Shown here one piece after another: positions 33,534 through 41,845 of a stretch of DNA of 64,000 bases (the stretch's first letter is position 1; every line of letters starts with the position of its first letter). The translations under genes were made by a program, and so were the position numbers. The notes beneath the pieces are model-generated. The model saw nothing but the letters and a program-made list of their open reading frames with translations. It was not told the DNA's origin and ran no database searches. Source of the stretch: Arthrobacter sp. AFG7.2 (GTDB taxonomy: Bacteria > Actinomycetota > Actinomycetes > Actinomycetales > Micrococcaceae); contig NZ_PJMB01000001.1 in the NCBI RefSeq assembly GCF_002892835.1, positions 620,001 to 684,000 on the forward strand, in the 5' to 3' direction.

Positions 33534-34411
33534 CTAGGGAAATATTTCGTCACGAAACGCCGGACAGCCTTGAAGAAGCCACCCCCCTGTGCATCGGCTG
33601 CCGGTTCCGCGGGGGCTTCTTTGAGGGCTTCAGCGGGCGCCATCGCGGATGATTCAACCGGTGGATGCGCGGCGGCTTCATTGGCTTTTGCGACGGCGGC
33701 GTCATACCGGTCCAGCGCAATCTCGGCGAGTACCGGGGACGGCAGCAGGGGTTCCGTCACGACGTCCGCCCCCGCCTTGCCGAGCTGGTCGTGGAAGAAG
33801 CCCGGCGCCAGGAGGTAGGAGGCAATCACCACGCGCCCGCCGACGTCGACCGCCCCCGCGGACTCCCCCGCCCCGGCACCTCCTTCCAGTTCCTCGCGAA
33901 GCATCGCGACGGCGTCGGGCACGGAGGGCTTGGCGGAGGCACCATAGGCGGCCACCATCCGGTTGGACCGCAGGCCGCGGAGCTGGCTAAGCAGTTCCTC
34001 CACGCTTACGGCGGCGTTGGGGTTGGACGAGCCGGCTGCGGCCAGCACGATCACGTCGTTGTCCGTGACGCCGGCTTCACCCAACCGCTGGTCCAGCAGC
34101 GCGGCCAGCCGCGGATCAGGCCCCAAGGGAGCTGCTGCGGCACTGCCCGGGCGGCTCTTCACCGCCCGCGCGATGTCCACCTTCACGTGGTAGCCAACGC
34201 TCAGCAGCAAGGGCACAACGACGGCGGACTCCCCCTCCGGCAGGCCCGCCACCACGTCCACCAGGTCGGGCTGCTGGACGTCGACATAGGCTTCGCGGAC
34301 GTCGAGGCCGGGGCGGAGTTCGGCAATGCCGGCGCGCAGCGCGTTGACCTCCGCAGCTCCCTGTGTGCTGGACGTCCCATGGGCGCAGGCGATCATGATG
34401 GGGCTGTTCAT
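33530..34411 (-). CDS. Sirohydrochlorin chelatase, CbiX/SirB-like, with C-terminal tail
   Basis: Protein of 293 residues with two CbiX-like halves. The first carries the metal-site histidine in IACAHGTSS and H in LLSVGYHVKVDIARAV; the second has VIVLAAAGSSNPNA. It would insert Fe2+ into sirohydrochlorin made by CysG, giving siroheme for Sir just downstream. After ~residue 245 an Ala/Glu/Pro-rich linker ends in a basic amphipathic helix, FFKAVRRFVTKYFPR, unusual for a chelatase. ATG 34411 is chosen: the conserved domain starts at once and TACGCT lies 7 nt upstream. The gene ends 54 nt before the sir start. Confidence 0.85.
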   Translation of the reverse strand: MNSPIMIACAHGTSSTQGAAEVNALRAGIAELRPGLDVREAYVDVQQPDLVDVVAGLPEGESAVVVPLLLSVGYHVKVDIARAVKSRPGSAAAAPLGPDPRLAALLDQRLGEAGVTDNDVIVLAAAGSSNPNAAVSVEELLSQLRGLRSNRMVAAYGASAKPSVPDAVAMLREELEGGAGAGESAGAVDVGGRVVIASYLLAPGFFHDQLGKAGADVVTEPLLPSPVLAEIALDRYDAAVAKANEAAAHPPVESSAMAPAEALKEAPAEPAADAQGGGFFKAVRRFVTKYFPR

Positions 34412-34418
34412 AGGGGCT

Positions 34419-34424
34419 AGCGTA
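34419..34424 (-). promoter_or_regulatory. Candidate -10 box for leaderless chelatase gene
   Basis: TACGCT on the minus strand, 7 nt before the ATG at 34411, within the 60-bp divergent gap to the TRIC-type gene. Confidence 0.35.
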
Positions 34425-34471
34425 ACGTTGGAGCCGCCCTGTCCGCCCTCTTTGAATTGCCGGGACGCTCC

Positions 34472-35128
34472 ATGACCTTCGCCTTTGACAACTCGCCGGT
34501 GTGGCTGGATCTGCTGGGCGTCTTTTTCTTCGCGGTGTCGGGATCCCTGCTGGCTGCACGGAAGCACATCGACATTGTGGGATCCCTGCTGCTGGCTTCC
34601 CTGGTGGGCCTCGGCGGCGGCGTGATCCGCGACATTATCCTGAACAGCGGGCCGCCGGCGGCGTTCACCAACCCGGCCTACCTGGTGCCGCCGCTGCTGG
34701 CTACATTCCTGGTGTACTTCCTGTTCCCCAGCGTGCAGCGCTACACGTCGCTTCTGACCCTGTTCGACGCCGGCGGCCTTGCCCTGTTCTGCATGACCGG
34801 CACCCTCAAGGCGCTGGCTGCGGGCATGAACCCGGTGGCGTCAGTGCTGCTGGGAGTGACGACGGCGGTGGGCGGCGGCCTGCTGCGGGATATCACCGCC
34901 AATGAGGTTCCTGAGCTTTTCAACCCCAAGGATATTTACGCACTGCCTGCCTTCCTGGGCGCAGCGATGACTGCGTCCCTCTGGGTCCTTGGGGTCTTCA
35001 ACGTACTGACTGCGGCGGCTATCGCAGCGGTGGTGTTCACTTTTCGCGTCCTTGCGTGGCGGCGGTCATGGCAGGCGCCGCTGGCGGTCCATGGCTGGCA
35101 TCGGCGGGGCGACGAACCGGGGCTTTGA
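34472..35128 (+). CDS. TRIC/UPF0126 family membrane channel protein
   Basis: Protein of 218 residues with seven membrane helices in two repeats, each with a glycine-rich stretch and conserved RD: ASLVGLGGGVIRDIILNSGPP and GVTTAVGGGLLRDITANEVP. Bacterial members form trimeric cation channels (TRIC type) or were earlier annotated as glycine transporters. ATG 34472 is preferred to TTG 34457; neither has a good ribosome-binding site. The C-terminal ~20 residues are polar. Confidence 0.87.
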   Translation: MTFAFDNSPVWLDLLGVFFFAVSGSLLAARKHIDIVGSLLLASLVGLGGGVIRDIILNSGPPAAFTNPAYLVPPLLATFLVYFLFPSVQRYTSLLTLFDAGGLALFCMTGTLKALAAGMNPVASVLLGVTTAVGGGLLRDITANEVPELFNPKDIYALPAFLGAAMTASLWVLGVFNVLTAAAIAAVVFTFRVLAWRRSWQAPLAVHGWHRRGDEPGL

Positions 35129-35177
35129 GCCGGGTTTCAGGGGCATTCCGCTGTCATTGGGCAGGGGCGCGATTGGC

Positions 35178-35183
35178 TAGGAT
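35178..35183 (+). promoter_or_regulatory. Candidate -10 box for leaderless gene at 35191
   Basis: TAGGAT, 7 nt before the ATG at 35191. Confidence 0.35.
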
Positions 35184-35190
35184 ATGAAGC

Positions 35191-35616
35191 ATGACTGACA
35201 TGTTCCTCGAGAAGTTCCGCGCGCTTGTTCCCAAGTATCTCGAAGACGAATGGCAGGCAGAGGACGGGCTTATTCCTGAGGAGTTGGACAAGGCCCTGGC
35301 CGACCACCAGTTCCAGATTCCCCTGGTCCTTCGCGAGTTCTACCTGGCCATCGGCGGCTGCGAGGACCTGATGGAGGCCTACCACTACTTCTGGGACCCC
35401 GACGAGCTTGAGGTCGATGACGAAGGCTTCCTGATGTTCCTTGAGGACGAGGAAGAGGAATACACCTGGGGCTTCCGGGTAGGCGACCTCAGCGTCCCGG
35501 ACCCCATTGTGTACCGCCGCAACAACGCCCGCGGCCAGTGGAAGTCAGAGGAAGGCACGTTCTCGGAGTTCGTGTTCGACATGTTCGAGTGGGCCTTCGA
35601 GGACGACGAGGACTAG
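35191..35616 (+). CDS. Acidic SUKH-like (SMI1/KNR4) hypothetical protein
   Basis: Protein of 141 residues, strongly acidic, with FLEDEEEEYTWGFRV in the middle and EDDED at the end. IPEELDKALADHQFQIPLVLREFYLAIGG resembles the SUKH helix-strand start, where IP..L..FY...GG is typical. SUKH proteins often act as immunity or recognition modules, but no toxin gene is adjacent. The assignment is tentative. Confidence 0.7.
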   Translation: MTDMFLEKFRALVPKYLEDEWQAEDGLIPEELDKALADHQFQIPLVLREFYLAIGGCEDLMEAYHYFWDPDELEVDDEGFLMFLEDEEEEYTWGFRVGDLSVPDPIVYRRNNARGQWKSEEGTFSEFVFDMFEWAFEDDED

Positions 35617-35629
35617 TCTCGCGCCAAAA

Positions 35630-35655
35630 CGGGGCACTTTGACACGGGCTCGCCG
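35630..35655. repeat. Direct repeat flanking DUF559 gene, copy 1
   Basis: A 26-nt sequence beginning CGGGGCACTTTGACACGG. It matches 36622-36647 at 23 of 26 positions in the same orientation. Confidence 0.6.
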
Positions 35656-35711
35656 GGCGCCGGCCCCGATTCAGGTTTTACAGGGCTCAAAGTAGCCCAC
35701 GACGGCGGCCC

Positions 35712-36551
35712 TCACCGCGCACCGAAGGCTCCCCGCCGGCTCAGCTCAAGTACCTCCAGCACCCGTTCCGTCATCCGCCCCGGGTGATGGACGACGTCGT
35801 CATACCCGAACCGAAGGACAAGGTACCCGCCGGCCATCGTGGCGTTGTTCCTGTTCCGGTCCTTCTTCACCTGGCGGGGCTCCAAGTGGGTAGCGCCATC
35901 AGTTTCCACCACTAGGCACTCCTCGACGAGGAAATCCACTTCCCCCACCCCGGGCAGCTCCACGTGACGCCGGACATGCAGGCCCACCCGCCGGAAGTGA
36001 TAGTTGGCCAGTACCTCCAACAGGGAGTCCGCCCTCGGGATTACATAGTCCAGGACTGCCCTTGCGCGGGCGTTCCGGTTTCCCGGGAGCTTGCCGCGGA
36101 GGAAGTCCACGGTGATGTTCCCGCTCTGCGCAGCGCACTGGACCATCACCAGCGCCTCCACCTCGGGCAGGCACCGCAAGGAATGGATCAGGACATCCGC
36201 CAGGCCAGCCAGCGGCAGCCAGGGATGATGCGGAACTGAGCACTTTCCGTGGGCAAGCGAGTCCGGCGGCGTCTTTTTGTGCCCGAGGCTCAAGTGCGGC
36301 TTCTGCGCCTTACTCACCGTCCAGAGTCCGTAAACGGGCGCAGCTGACAAGCACGTCACCAAGGCATTGTGCTCCAGCGCCATCCTCATCACACCCGCTT
36401 CACGGGGAAGGCTGTAGACGCCCGGGCGAAGGCGCACAATTCTGCCTGACGCCACAGCTTTCTCAATACTGCTTCTCGGGAAACCGGCCTGGCGAAGCTT
36501 TGCGGTCCGGGCTATGCCTGCACGCCGGCCCAAGAATGCCTCAATGTCCAT
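35712..36551 (-). CDS. AbiEi-like/DUF559 (VSR-fold nuclease) protein
   Basis: Protein of 279 residues. The N-terminal ~55 residues look like the AbiEi winged helix (IARTAKLRQAGFPRSSIEKAVASGRIVRLRPGVYSL). The C-terminal domain (~185-275) is DUF559, an endonuclease-like fold: VDFLVEECLVVETDGATHLEPRQVKKDRNRNNATMAGGYLV has the D...E..G pattern and a late RFGYDDV. No AbiEii nucleotidyltransferase partner is adjacent, so it is probably an orphan. A nearly identical 26-nt direct repeat sits on each side. Confidence 0.82.
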   Translation of the reverse strand: MDIEAFLGRRAGIARTAKLRQAGFPRSSIEKAVASGRIVRLRPGVYSLPREAGVMRMALEHNALVTCLSAAPVYGLWTVSKAQKPHLSLGHKKTPPDSLAHGKCSVPHHPWLPLAGLADVLIHSLRCLPEVEALVMVQCAAQSGNITVDFLRGKLPGNRNARARAVLDYVIPRADSLLEVLANYHFRRVGLHVRRHVELPGVGEVDFLVEECLVVETDGATHLEPRQVKKDRNRNNATMAGGYLVLRFGYDDVVHHPGRMTERVLEVLELSRRGAFGAR

Positions 36552-36621
36552 GCCTCACGGTGCCCCGCCCTGGCCGCTGACGGGAGATGGCTCCTTGGTT
36601 ATGTGGACAAGGGGGCCATCC

Positions 36622-36647
36622 CGGGGCACTTCGACACGGACCCGCCG
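36622..36647. repeat. Direct repeat flanking DUF559 gene, copy 2
   Basis: A 26-nt sequence beginning CGGGGCACTTCGACACGG, 71 nt upstream of the DUF559 start. Its partner is at 35630-35655. Confidence 0.6.
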
Positions 36648-36737
36648 ATGCTTTTGCGGGGAAAGTGCTTTTGGGGGCCGAATGTGCCTCGTTCCGGCAC
36701 CGGAAAACATTTTGACAGCGGAGGTAACAATCCGCTT

Positions 36738-36765
36738 GCACTTCATGACAAAGCTGTCATAAGCT
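36738..36765 (+). promoter_or_regulatory. Candidate promoter and palindrome in 363-bp gap
   Basis: TTGCAC (36738-36743) and TAAGCT (36760-36765), 16 bp apart, overlap the inverted repeat ATGACA-AAGC-TGTCAT (36745-36760). It points toward the hairpin at 36814. Confidence 0.35.
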
Positions 36766-36813
36766 ATTCACGGATCCGCTAAACGCCTCCGGCGGATCTG
36801 ATGCGAACGGAGA

Positions 36814-36871
36814 GATAGCCCCGGTTCGCAGCAACGTATGACTCGTATCGTTGCTGCAGACCGGGGCTATC
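36814..36871 (+). ncRNA. Candidate structured RNA or strong intergenic hairpin
   Basis: Arms 36814-36836 and 36849-36871 (23 nt each) pair at 21 positions around a 12-nt loop. The flanks AACGG/CCCGTTT extend the pairing. A promoter-like sequence lies ~50 nt upstream on the plus strand. It could be a small RNA, a terminator, or a repeat element; nothing here proves transcription. Confidence 0.35.
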
Positions 36872-36914
36872 CCGTTTAAGTGGCGGCTCCAGGCATGGTC
36901 CCCACAGGGCAAAA

Positions 36915-36954
36915 GCCCGCCGCCTTTCCGAACTGGTCGGTGAAGGCGACGGGC
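36915..36954 (-). terminator. Terminator of menaquinone minus-strand operon
   Basis: GCCCGTCGCCTT pairs with AAGGCGGCGGGC on the minus strand (one G-U pair), followed by TTTT, 15 nt beyond the polyprenyl synthase stop. Confidence 0.75.
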
Positions 36955-36969
36955 CCCTGCGGGCAAAAG

Positions 36970-38070
36970 TCAGCTGGCGCGGTCCACCACTGCCAGGGCA
37001 AAGTTGGACAGCGAATCCTTCACCACGCCCTCGGGCAACGGCCTCAAGGCGGCGATTGCCTCGTCAGCCCAGCGGCGTGCCACGATCCACGATTCGGCAG
37101 TGACGGGGTGCTCCCGCAGCCCGGCCACGGCGGCTGCGAGGGCATCATCGGACGTGAGGTCACCATCGATGAGCTGAAGGAGTTCGACGGCGGACTGGTC
37201 GCCGTCCGCTGCGGCCCTGCGCAGGAGCAGCACGGGCAGGGTCGGCACGCCTTCGCGCAGATCCGTCCCGGGAGACTTGCCGGACTTGACCTTGATGCCG
37301 GTGACGTCGATGACGTCGTCGGCAAGCTGGAAGGCCACGCCCACCTTCTCGCCGTACTCCACCAGGACAGACTCATAGGCCGGATCCGCCCCCGCGAAAA
37401 TGGCACCCAGCTGGCCGGACGCTGCCACCAGGGAGCCGGTCTTGTCTGCGATCACCGAGAGGTAATGCTCCACCGGATCCTCGTCCGGGCGCGGACCAAC
37501 GGTTTCGTGCAGCTGGCCCAGGCACAGCCGCTCAAAAGTCCGGGCCTGGATGCCCAAAGCCCGGGAACCCAGTTCGGACACCAGGATGGAGGCGCGGGCG
37601 AAGATCAGGTCGCCGGTGAGGACCGCCACCGAGTTGCCCCACACCTCATGTGCCGTGGGCGCACCACGGCGGAACGGGGCTGAATCCATTACGTCGTCGT
37701 GATACAGCGTGGCCAGGTGCGTCAGTTCCACCACGACGGCGGCCTGCACCACGGAGGGCAGGGAAGCGTCACCGAGGTGGGCGCACAGCAGGGTCAGGAG
37801 CGGCCGGATGCGCTTGCCCCCGGCTTCCACGAGGTGGCGCGACGTTGCGTCAGCCAGCGGATCCGAATTGGCAATGGCTTCGCGGAGCTTCTTTTCCACC
37901 CGGGCCAGGTTGGTGGTGATGGCCGGCCCCAGCTCGGCGTCTCCGGCGATGGCGGCGAATCCCGCCGGCAGCTGCAAACCCGTTGCGATGGCGGTGGTGT
38001 TGAGGCTGGGTTCGGACTCCGGCAGGCCGTGCCCGGCGTGCGTCCAGCTGTGGTCTGCGGGGTTGTTCAC
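36970..38070 (-). CDS. Long-chain polyprenyl diphosphate synthase
   Basis: Protein of 366 residues of the trans-isoprenyl synthase family. It has the first Asp-rich motif LYHDDVMD, the second FQLADDVIDVTG, GGKRIRPLL, and the KTGSLVAAS region. It would make the C40-C45 side chain of menaquinone, but chain length cannot be read from sequence here. The ~40-residue N-terminus is an extension. GTG 38070 overlaps the menJ stop (GTGA), so translation is coupled within menG-menJ-polyprenyl synthase. Confidence 0.92.
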   Translation of the reverse strand: MNNPADHSWTHAGHGLPESEPSLNTTAIATGLQLPAGFAAIAGDAELGPAITTNLARVEKKLREAIANSDPLADATSRHLVEAGGKRIRPLLTLLCAHLGDASLPSVVQAAVVVELTHLATLYHDDVMDSAPFRRGAPTAHEVWGNSVAVLTGDLIFARASILVSELGSRALGIQARTFERLCLGQLHETVGPRPDEDPVEHYLSVIADKTGSLVAASGQLGAIFAGADPAYESVLVEYGEKVGVAFQLADDVIDVTGIKVKSGKSPGTDLREGVPTLPVLLLRRAAADGDQSAVELLQLIDGDLTSDDALAAAVAGLREHPVTAESWIVARRWADEAIAALRPLPEGVVKDSLSNFALAVVDRAS

Positions 38071-39395
38071 TGGTTAACCCTAACTTTTTGTTGCGGATAC
38101 CGCTGGTTCGTTGCAGAGGGGGTATTGGATGTGGCCGGAACCAGCGATTCCAGGACCCGGATCACCCGGTCCTCGAAGCCCTTGGCCGAGGGGTCCGTGA
38201 GGTTGGCCAGGAGCCGCACCACGAACCGCATCAGCACTGGAATGGGCATCCCGGTACGCAGCGCGAGCTTCATGACAGCGGGTTTGCCGATGAGCACGGC
38301 AAAGGCCCGCCCCAGCGTAAAGTGCGACCCCCACTGGTTCCGCACGTAGTCCGCGTACCGCGAAAGGTGCGCATCGGCGTCGTACGTTCCGCTTGAAGCA
38401 GTCCGGGAGGAGGCATCGATGATGAACTCCGCAGCGTACCTGGCGGACTCCATGGCGTAGGAGATGCCTTCGCCGTTGAACGGGGAGACCATTCCGCCGG
38501 CGTCACCCAGGAGGAGCAGGCCCGGCGAGTAGTGCGGGGTGCGGTTGAAGCCCATGGGCAGCGCGGCGCCGCGGATCTCGCCCACCTGGTTCTCCGGCGT
38601 GAAGCCCCACGCGGCAGGCATGCCGGCGGTCCATTCGCGCAGGACCTGCTTGTAATCGAGCTTGCCGAATTCCTTCGACGAGTTCAGGATGCCCAAACCC
38701 ACGTTGGAGGTTCCGTCGCCCACGCCGAACACCCAGCCGTAACCGGGCAGCAGCTTGCCGTCGTTGCCGGGAAGTTCCAGCCACCCTTCCATCCAGTCGT
38801 CGTCCGTGCGAGGTGACGTGAAGTAGGTGCGGACGGCCACGCCGAGGGGCCGGTCGTCACGTTTCTGGATACCGAGGGAGACGGCGGTGCGGGTGGAGTT
38901 GCCGTCGGCGGCAAGTACGACGTCGGCACTAAAGGCGCGCGTCTCCCCCGTCTTGCGTCCGGCCGCGTCAAGGAGCGCTGCGCGGACACCGGTGACGCGG
39001 CCGTCGTCGTTCCGCACGGCTTCGGTGACGCTGTGCCGCTCGAGGATTTCAGCCCCGGCAGCCTGGGCATGGCGGGCCAGCTCCTCATCGAAGCCGAGCC
39101 GGGTGCGGATGAGGCCGTACTGCGGAAAGTCGGAGACCTCGGGCCAAGGCAGCTCAATGGTCCGGCCGCCCGCGATGAGGCGCAGGCCCTTGTTGCGGCG
39201 CCAGCCCTCGCCTTCAGGGTGCGGCAGGCCAAGCTTCTGGATTTCCCGGACGGCACGGGGAGTCAGGCCGTCCCCGCAGACCTTCTCACGGGGAAAGCTC
39301 GTCTTCTCCAGGACGGTGACCTCGAGGCCCGCCTTGGCGAGGTAGTACGCGGCGGTGGAACCGGCGGGCCCCGCGCCGACTATCAGTACCTTCAC
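38067..39395 (-). CDS. menJ: Geranylgeranyl reductase family flavoprotein, probable menaquinone reductase MenJ
   Basis: Protein of 442 residues. FAD-binding VLIVGAGPAGSTAAYYLAKAG, FPREKVCGDGLTPRAV, ADGNSTRTAVSLGI, and LLLGDAGGMVSPFNGEGISYAMESA are the signatures of geranylgeranyl reductases. Its position between menG and a polyprenyl synthase supports saturation of one isoprene unit of menaquinone, as for mycobacterial MenJ. It starts at GTG 39395, 3 nt after the menG stop. Confidence 0.88.
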   Translation of the reverse strand: MKVLIVGAGPAGSTAAYYLAKAGLEVTVLEKTSFPREKVCGDGLTPRAVREIQKLGLPHPEGEGWRRNKGLRLIAGGRTIELPWPEVSDFPQYGLIRTRLGFDEELARHAQAAGAEILERHSVTEAVRNDDGRVTGVRAALLDAAGRKTGETRAFSADVVLAADGNSTRTAVSLGIQKRDDRPLGVAVRTYFTSPRTDDDWMEGWLELPGNDGKLLPGYGWVFGVGDGTSNVGLGILNSSKEFGKLDYKQVLREWTAGMPAAWGFTPENQVGEIRGAALPMGFNRTPHYSPGLLLLGDAGGMVSPFNGEGISYAMESARYAAEFIIDASSRTASSGTYDADAHLSRYADYVRNQWGSHFTLGRAFAVLIGKPAVMKLALRTGMPIPVLMRFVVRLLANLTDPSAKGFEDRVIRVLESLVPATSNTPSATNQRYPQQKVRVNQ

Positions 39396-39398
39396 AGG

Positions 39399-40178
39399 TC
39401 AGCGGGTGATGTTGCGGCGCAGCTTGGCCACCGGGCCCTTGTGCGCGGCGATGGCGGCAGCAGCGTTGTCCGGCGTGGATTCTGCGGCCTTGAATGCACG
39501 GTGGACGGCCACGATGCCGCCGGTCAGGTTGCGGTACGTCACCTTTTCCCAGCCGGTGTCCTGCAGCCAGGCCGCCAGGTGGTCCTGGTCCGGCCAGGCG
39601 CGGATGGATTCGGCGAGGTAGACGTAGGCGTCCGGGTTGGAGGCGACCTTGACGGCGATGGCCGGCAGGGCGCGCATGAGGTACTCGGTGTACATGGTGC
39701 GCCACAGCGGGACCACCGGCTGCGAGAACTCGGCGATCACCAGGCGGCCGCCGGGCTTGGTCACGCGCAGCATTTCCTTGAGCGCCTTCTTGGGCTCGTT
39801 GACGTTGCGGAGGCCGAAGGAAATGGTGGTGGCGTCGAAGGTGTTGTCCGCGAACGGCAGGTTGGTGGCGTCACCGGCGATGAAGTCGATGTCCGGGCGG
39901 CGGCGCTTGCCTACCTTCAGCATTCCGAGGGAGAAGTCGCAGGCCACGACATCTATGCCCGCATCCGCATATGGCTCGCTGGAGGTGCCGGTGCCGGCCG
40001 CCAGATCGAGGACGCGCTGGCCCTTGGAGACTTCCATGGCTTCCACCACGACCTTGCGCCAGCGGCGGGTCTGCCCCATCGAGAGGACATCGTTGACGAC
40101 GTCGTATTTCGGTGCGACGTCGTCAAACATCGTGGCTACTTCGTCCGGACGCTTATCCAAGGATGCTCGGTTCACCAT
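39399..40178 (-). CDS. menG: Demethylmenaquinone methyltransferase
   Basis: Protein of 259 residues, SAM-dependent, UbiE/MenG family, performing the last methylation in menaquinone synthesis. [20 protein letters not shown] is the SAM motif, with [19 protein letters not shown] and [18 protein letters not shown] as UbiE signatures. It leads the menG-menJ-polyprenyl synthase operon and diverges from menF across 92 bp. That gap contains the inverted repeat ACATT-N6-AATGT (40180-40195) next to its start. Confidence 0.94.
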   Translation of the reverse strand: MVNRASLDKRPDEVATMFDDVAPKYDVVNDVLSMGQTRRWRKVVVEAMEVSKGQRVLDLAAGTGTSSEPYADAGIDVVACDFSLGMLKVGKRRRPDIDFIAGDATNLPFADNTFDATTISFGLRNVNEPKKALKEMLRVTKPGGRLVIAEFSQPVVPLWRTMYTEYLMRALPAIAVKVASNPDAYVYLAESIRAWPDQDHLAAWLQDTGWEKVTYRNLTGGIVAVHRAFKAAESTPDNAAAAIAAHKGPVAKLRRNITR

Positions 40179-40270
40179 GACATTGTCTCAAATGTTCCGG
40201 AGGGTCCGGACCAAGGCCTGGCGGCGCCCGCTCAGGGGCCACGCAGGTGCGGGAGTAGTGTTGTCTCATC

Positions 40271-41680
40271 ATGACGAGCACGTTCCGCACCCTGACAGTC
40301 CCCCTGGATGGAAAAGATTTCCCCGGGGGGCTTCCTGCGTTTTTGGTCCGGGACGACGTCCTGTGCTGGTCGCGGCGCGAGGCAGGGCTGGCCGGCTTCG
40401 GCGAGATCGCGCGCTTCATCGCCACCGGCCCCGACAGGTTCCTCGAGGCTGACATCTGGTGGCGCCACCTTGTCCTCGAAGCCGAGGTCACGGACTCCGT
40501 GGAGCTTCCCGGGACGGGCCCGGTGGCTTTTGGCTCCTTTGCCTTCTCCAAGACCTCGGCCCATGAGTCACGGCTGATCGTGCCGGAGATCGTCGTAGGT
40601 GTGCGGGACGGGCGCGTCTGGGTCACCCAGCTGACGTTCGGCGGCGGCGACCTGACTGAGGACAGCGCCCTCGCCGCACTGGACGGCTTCCTCCTGGGCG
40701 GCTCCGCGGCTGCCCCCGCAGCACAGGCTTCGGGCAGCACGACGGCGGCGGCGGGCCCTGCCGGGGACGGCACCATGGGCGGCGTCCCCGGCAAGGCGGG
40801 CGGCGCCGTCGTACGTCCCCTCCCCCTCGCCGCGGGGGCAACCCTGCATACCGGCTCGCTGAACGAAGAAGCGTGGATGGCGGCTGTCGAAGCGGGCGTG
40901 GCTGAGATCCGGACCGGCGCGCTGGAGAAGCTGGTGCTCGCCCGCGACGTCGTGGCCACGATTCCGGCCGGCGTGCACTCCTCTGCGGTCCTCCGGGAGC
41001 TCGCCGCCCGGTACCGCGAATGCTGGACGTACGGGGTGGACGGACTGGTGGGGGCCACGCCCGAGATGCTGATCCAGGTGGAGGGCCGCACCGCCCAGGC
41101 GCGCGTGCTGGCGGGAACCCTGGACCGACGCGACGCCCACGGTGAGGACGGGCTCCCCATGGATTACGCCACCCGGGTGCTGGCCGGCTCAGAAAAACAG
41201 CGGCACGAGCACGAGATCGCCATCCAGTCGCTGACCAGTCAGCTGGCCCCGTTCTCGGAAGCGATGAATGCCCACGATGAACCGTTCATCCTTGAGCTGC
41301 CCAACGTGTGGCATCTTGCCTCGGACGTGAAGGCTGAGCTGGCGGAAATCGAGGGCCACGTGCCCACCTGCCTTGCACTCATCAACGCACTGCATCCCAC
41401 GGCCGCGGTCTGCGGAACCCCTACCCAGGTGGCAGGCGCCCTGATCCGGAAGCTGGAGCACCTGGACCGGGGCCCGTACGCAGGCCCGGTGGGATGGCTG
41501 GATGCTGCAGGAAACGGCGAATGGGGCATCGCACTGCGGGGAGCCGTGATTGAGTCCCCCACGTCAGTCCGGTTGTATGCCGGCTGCGGAATAGTGGACG
41601 GCTCCCTGCCTGAGGCTGAGCTGGCGGAAACGTGGGCAAAGTTCCGGCCGATGCTCGAGTCGCTGGGCATCAGCAGCTGA
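40271..41680 (+). CDS. menF: Isochorismate synthase
   Basis: Protein of 469 residues of the chorismate-using enzyme family. It converts chorismate to isochorismate for menaquinone. The C-terminal catalytic part has LEKLVLARDVVATIP, GVDGLVGATPEMLIQV, ARVLAGTLDRR, SEKQRHEHEIAIQSL, PTAAVCGTPT, and PYAGPVGWLDAAGNGEWGIALR. An Ala/Gly-rich stretch at ~145-185 interrupts the N-terminal domain. It diverges from menG. A trichome of siderophore genes is absent, so a menaquinone role is preferred. Confidence 0.92.
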   Translation: MTSTFRTLTVPLDGKDFPGGLPAFLVRDDVLCWSRREAGLAGFGEIARFIATGPDRFLEADIWWRHLVLEAEVTDSVELPGTGPVAFGSFAFSKTSAHESRLIVPEIVVGVRDGRVWVTQLTFGGGDLTEDSALAALDGFLLGGSAAAPAAQASGSTTAAAGPAGDGTMGGVPGKAGGAVVRPLPLAAGATLHTGSLNEEAWMAAVEAGVAEIRTGALEKLVLARDVVATIPAGVHSSAVLRELAARYRECWTYGVDGLVGATPEMLIQVEGRTAQARVLAGTLDRRDAHGEDGLPMDYATRVLAGSEKQRHEHEIAIQSLTSQLAPFSEAMNAHDEPFILELPNVWHLASDVKAELAEIEGHVPTCLALINALHPTAAVCGTPTQVAGALIRKLEHLDRGPYAGPVGWLDAAGNGEWGIALRGAVIESPTSVRLYAGCGIVDGSLPEAELAETWAKFRPMLESLGISS

Positions 41681-41734
41681 CGGTCCGGGATGGCAGACAG
41701 CCCCTGGCTGGACGGGCTTGATTTCTTCTGTGAT

Positions 41735-41796
41735 TTAGTTATCCAATAGTGAAACTAAGTTTCCTGTGATGCACATCTCATAATCGGCGCTACACT
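41735..41796 (+). promoter_or_regulatory. Palindrome-rich promoter of amino-acid ABC operon
   Basis: AT-rich stretch with the inverted repeat TTAGTT/AACTAA (41735-41740 and 41753-41758), perfect palindrome GAAACTAAGTTTC (41751-41763), TGTGATGCACA (41765-41775) and -10-like TACACT (41791-41796). These look like regulator sites for the transporter operon. Confidence 0.45.
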
Positions 41797-41845
41797 ATGA
41801 ACCGATTTAGTACCGCATACTCCGCGCAACAAAAGGTAAGAAAAC

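Noticed and set aside
36514-36762. Small plus-strand frame starting inside the DUF559 gene
   Set aside because: No ribosome-binding site, and its composition is unlike the neighbouring genes.
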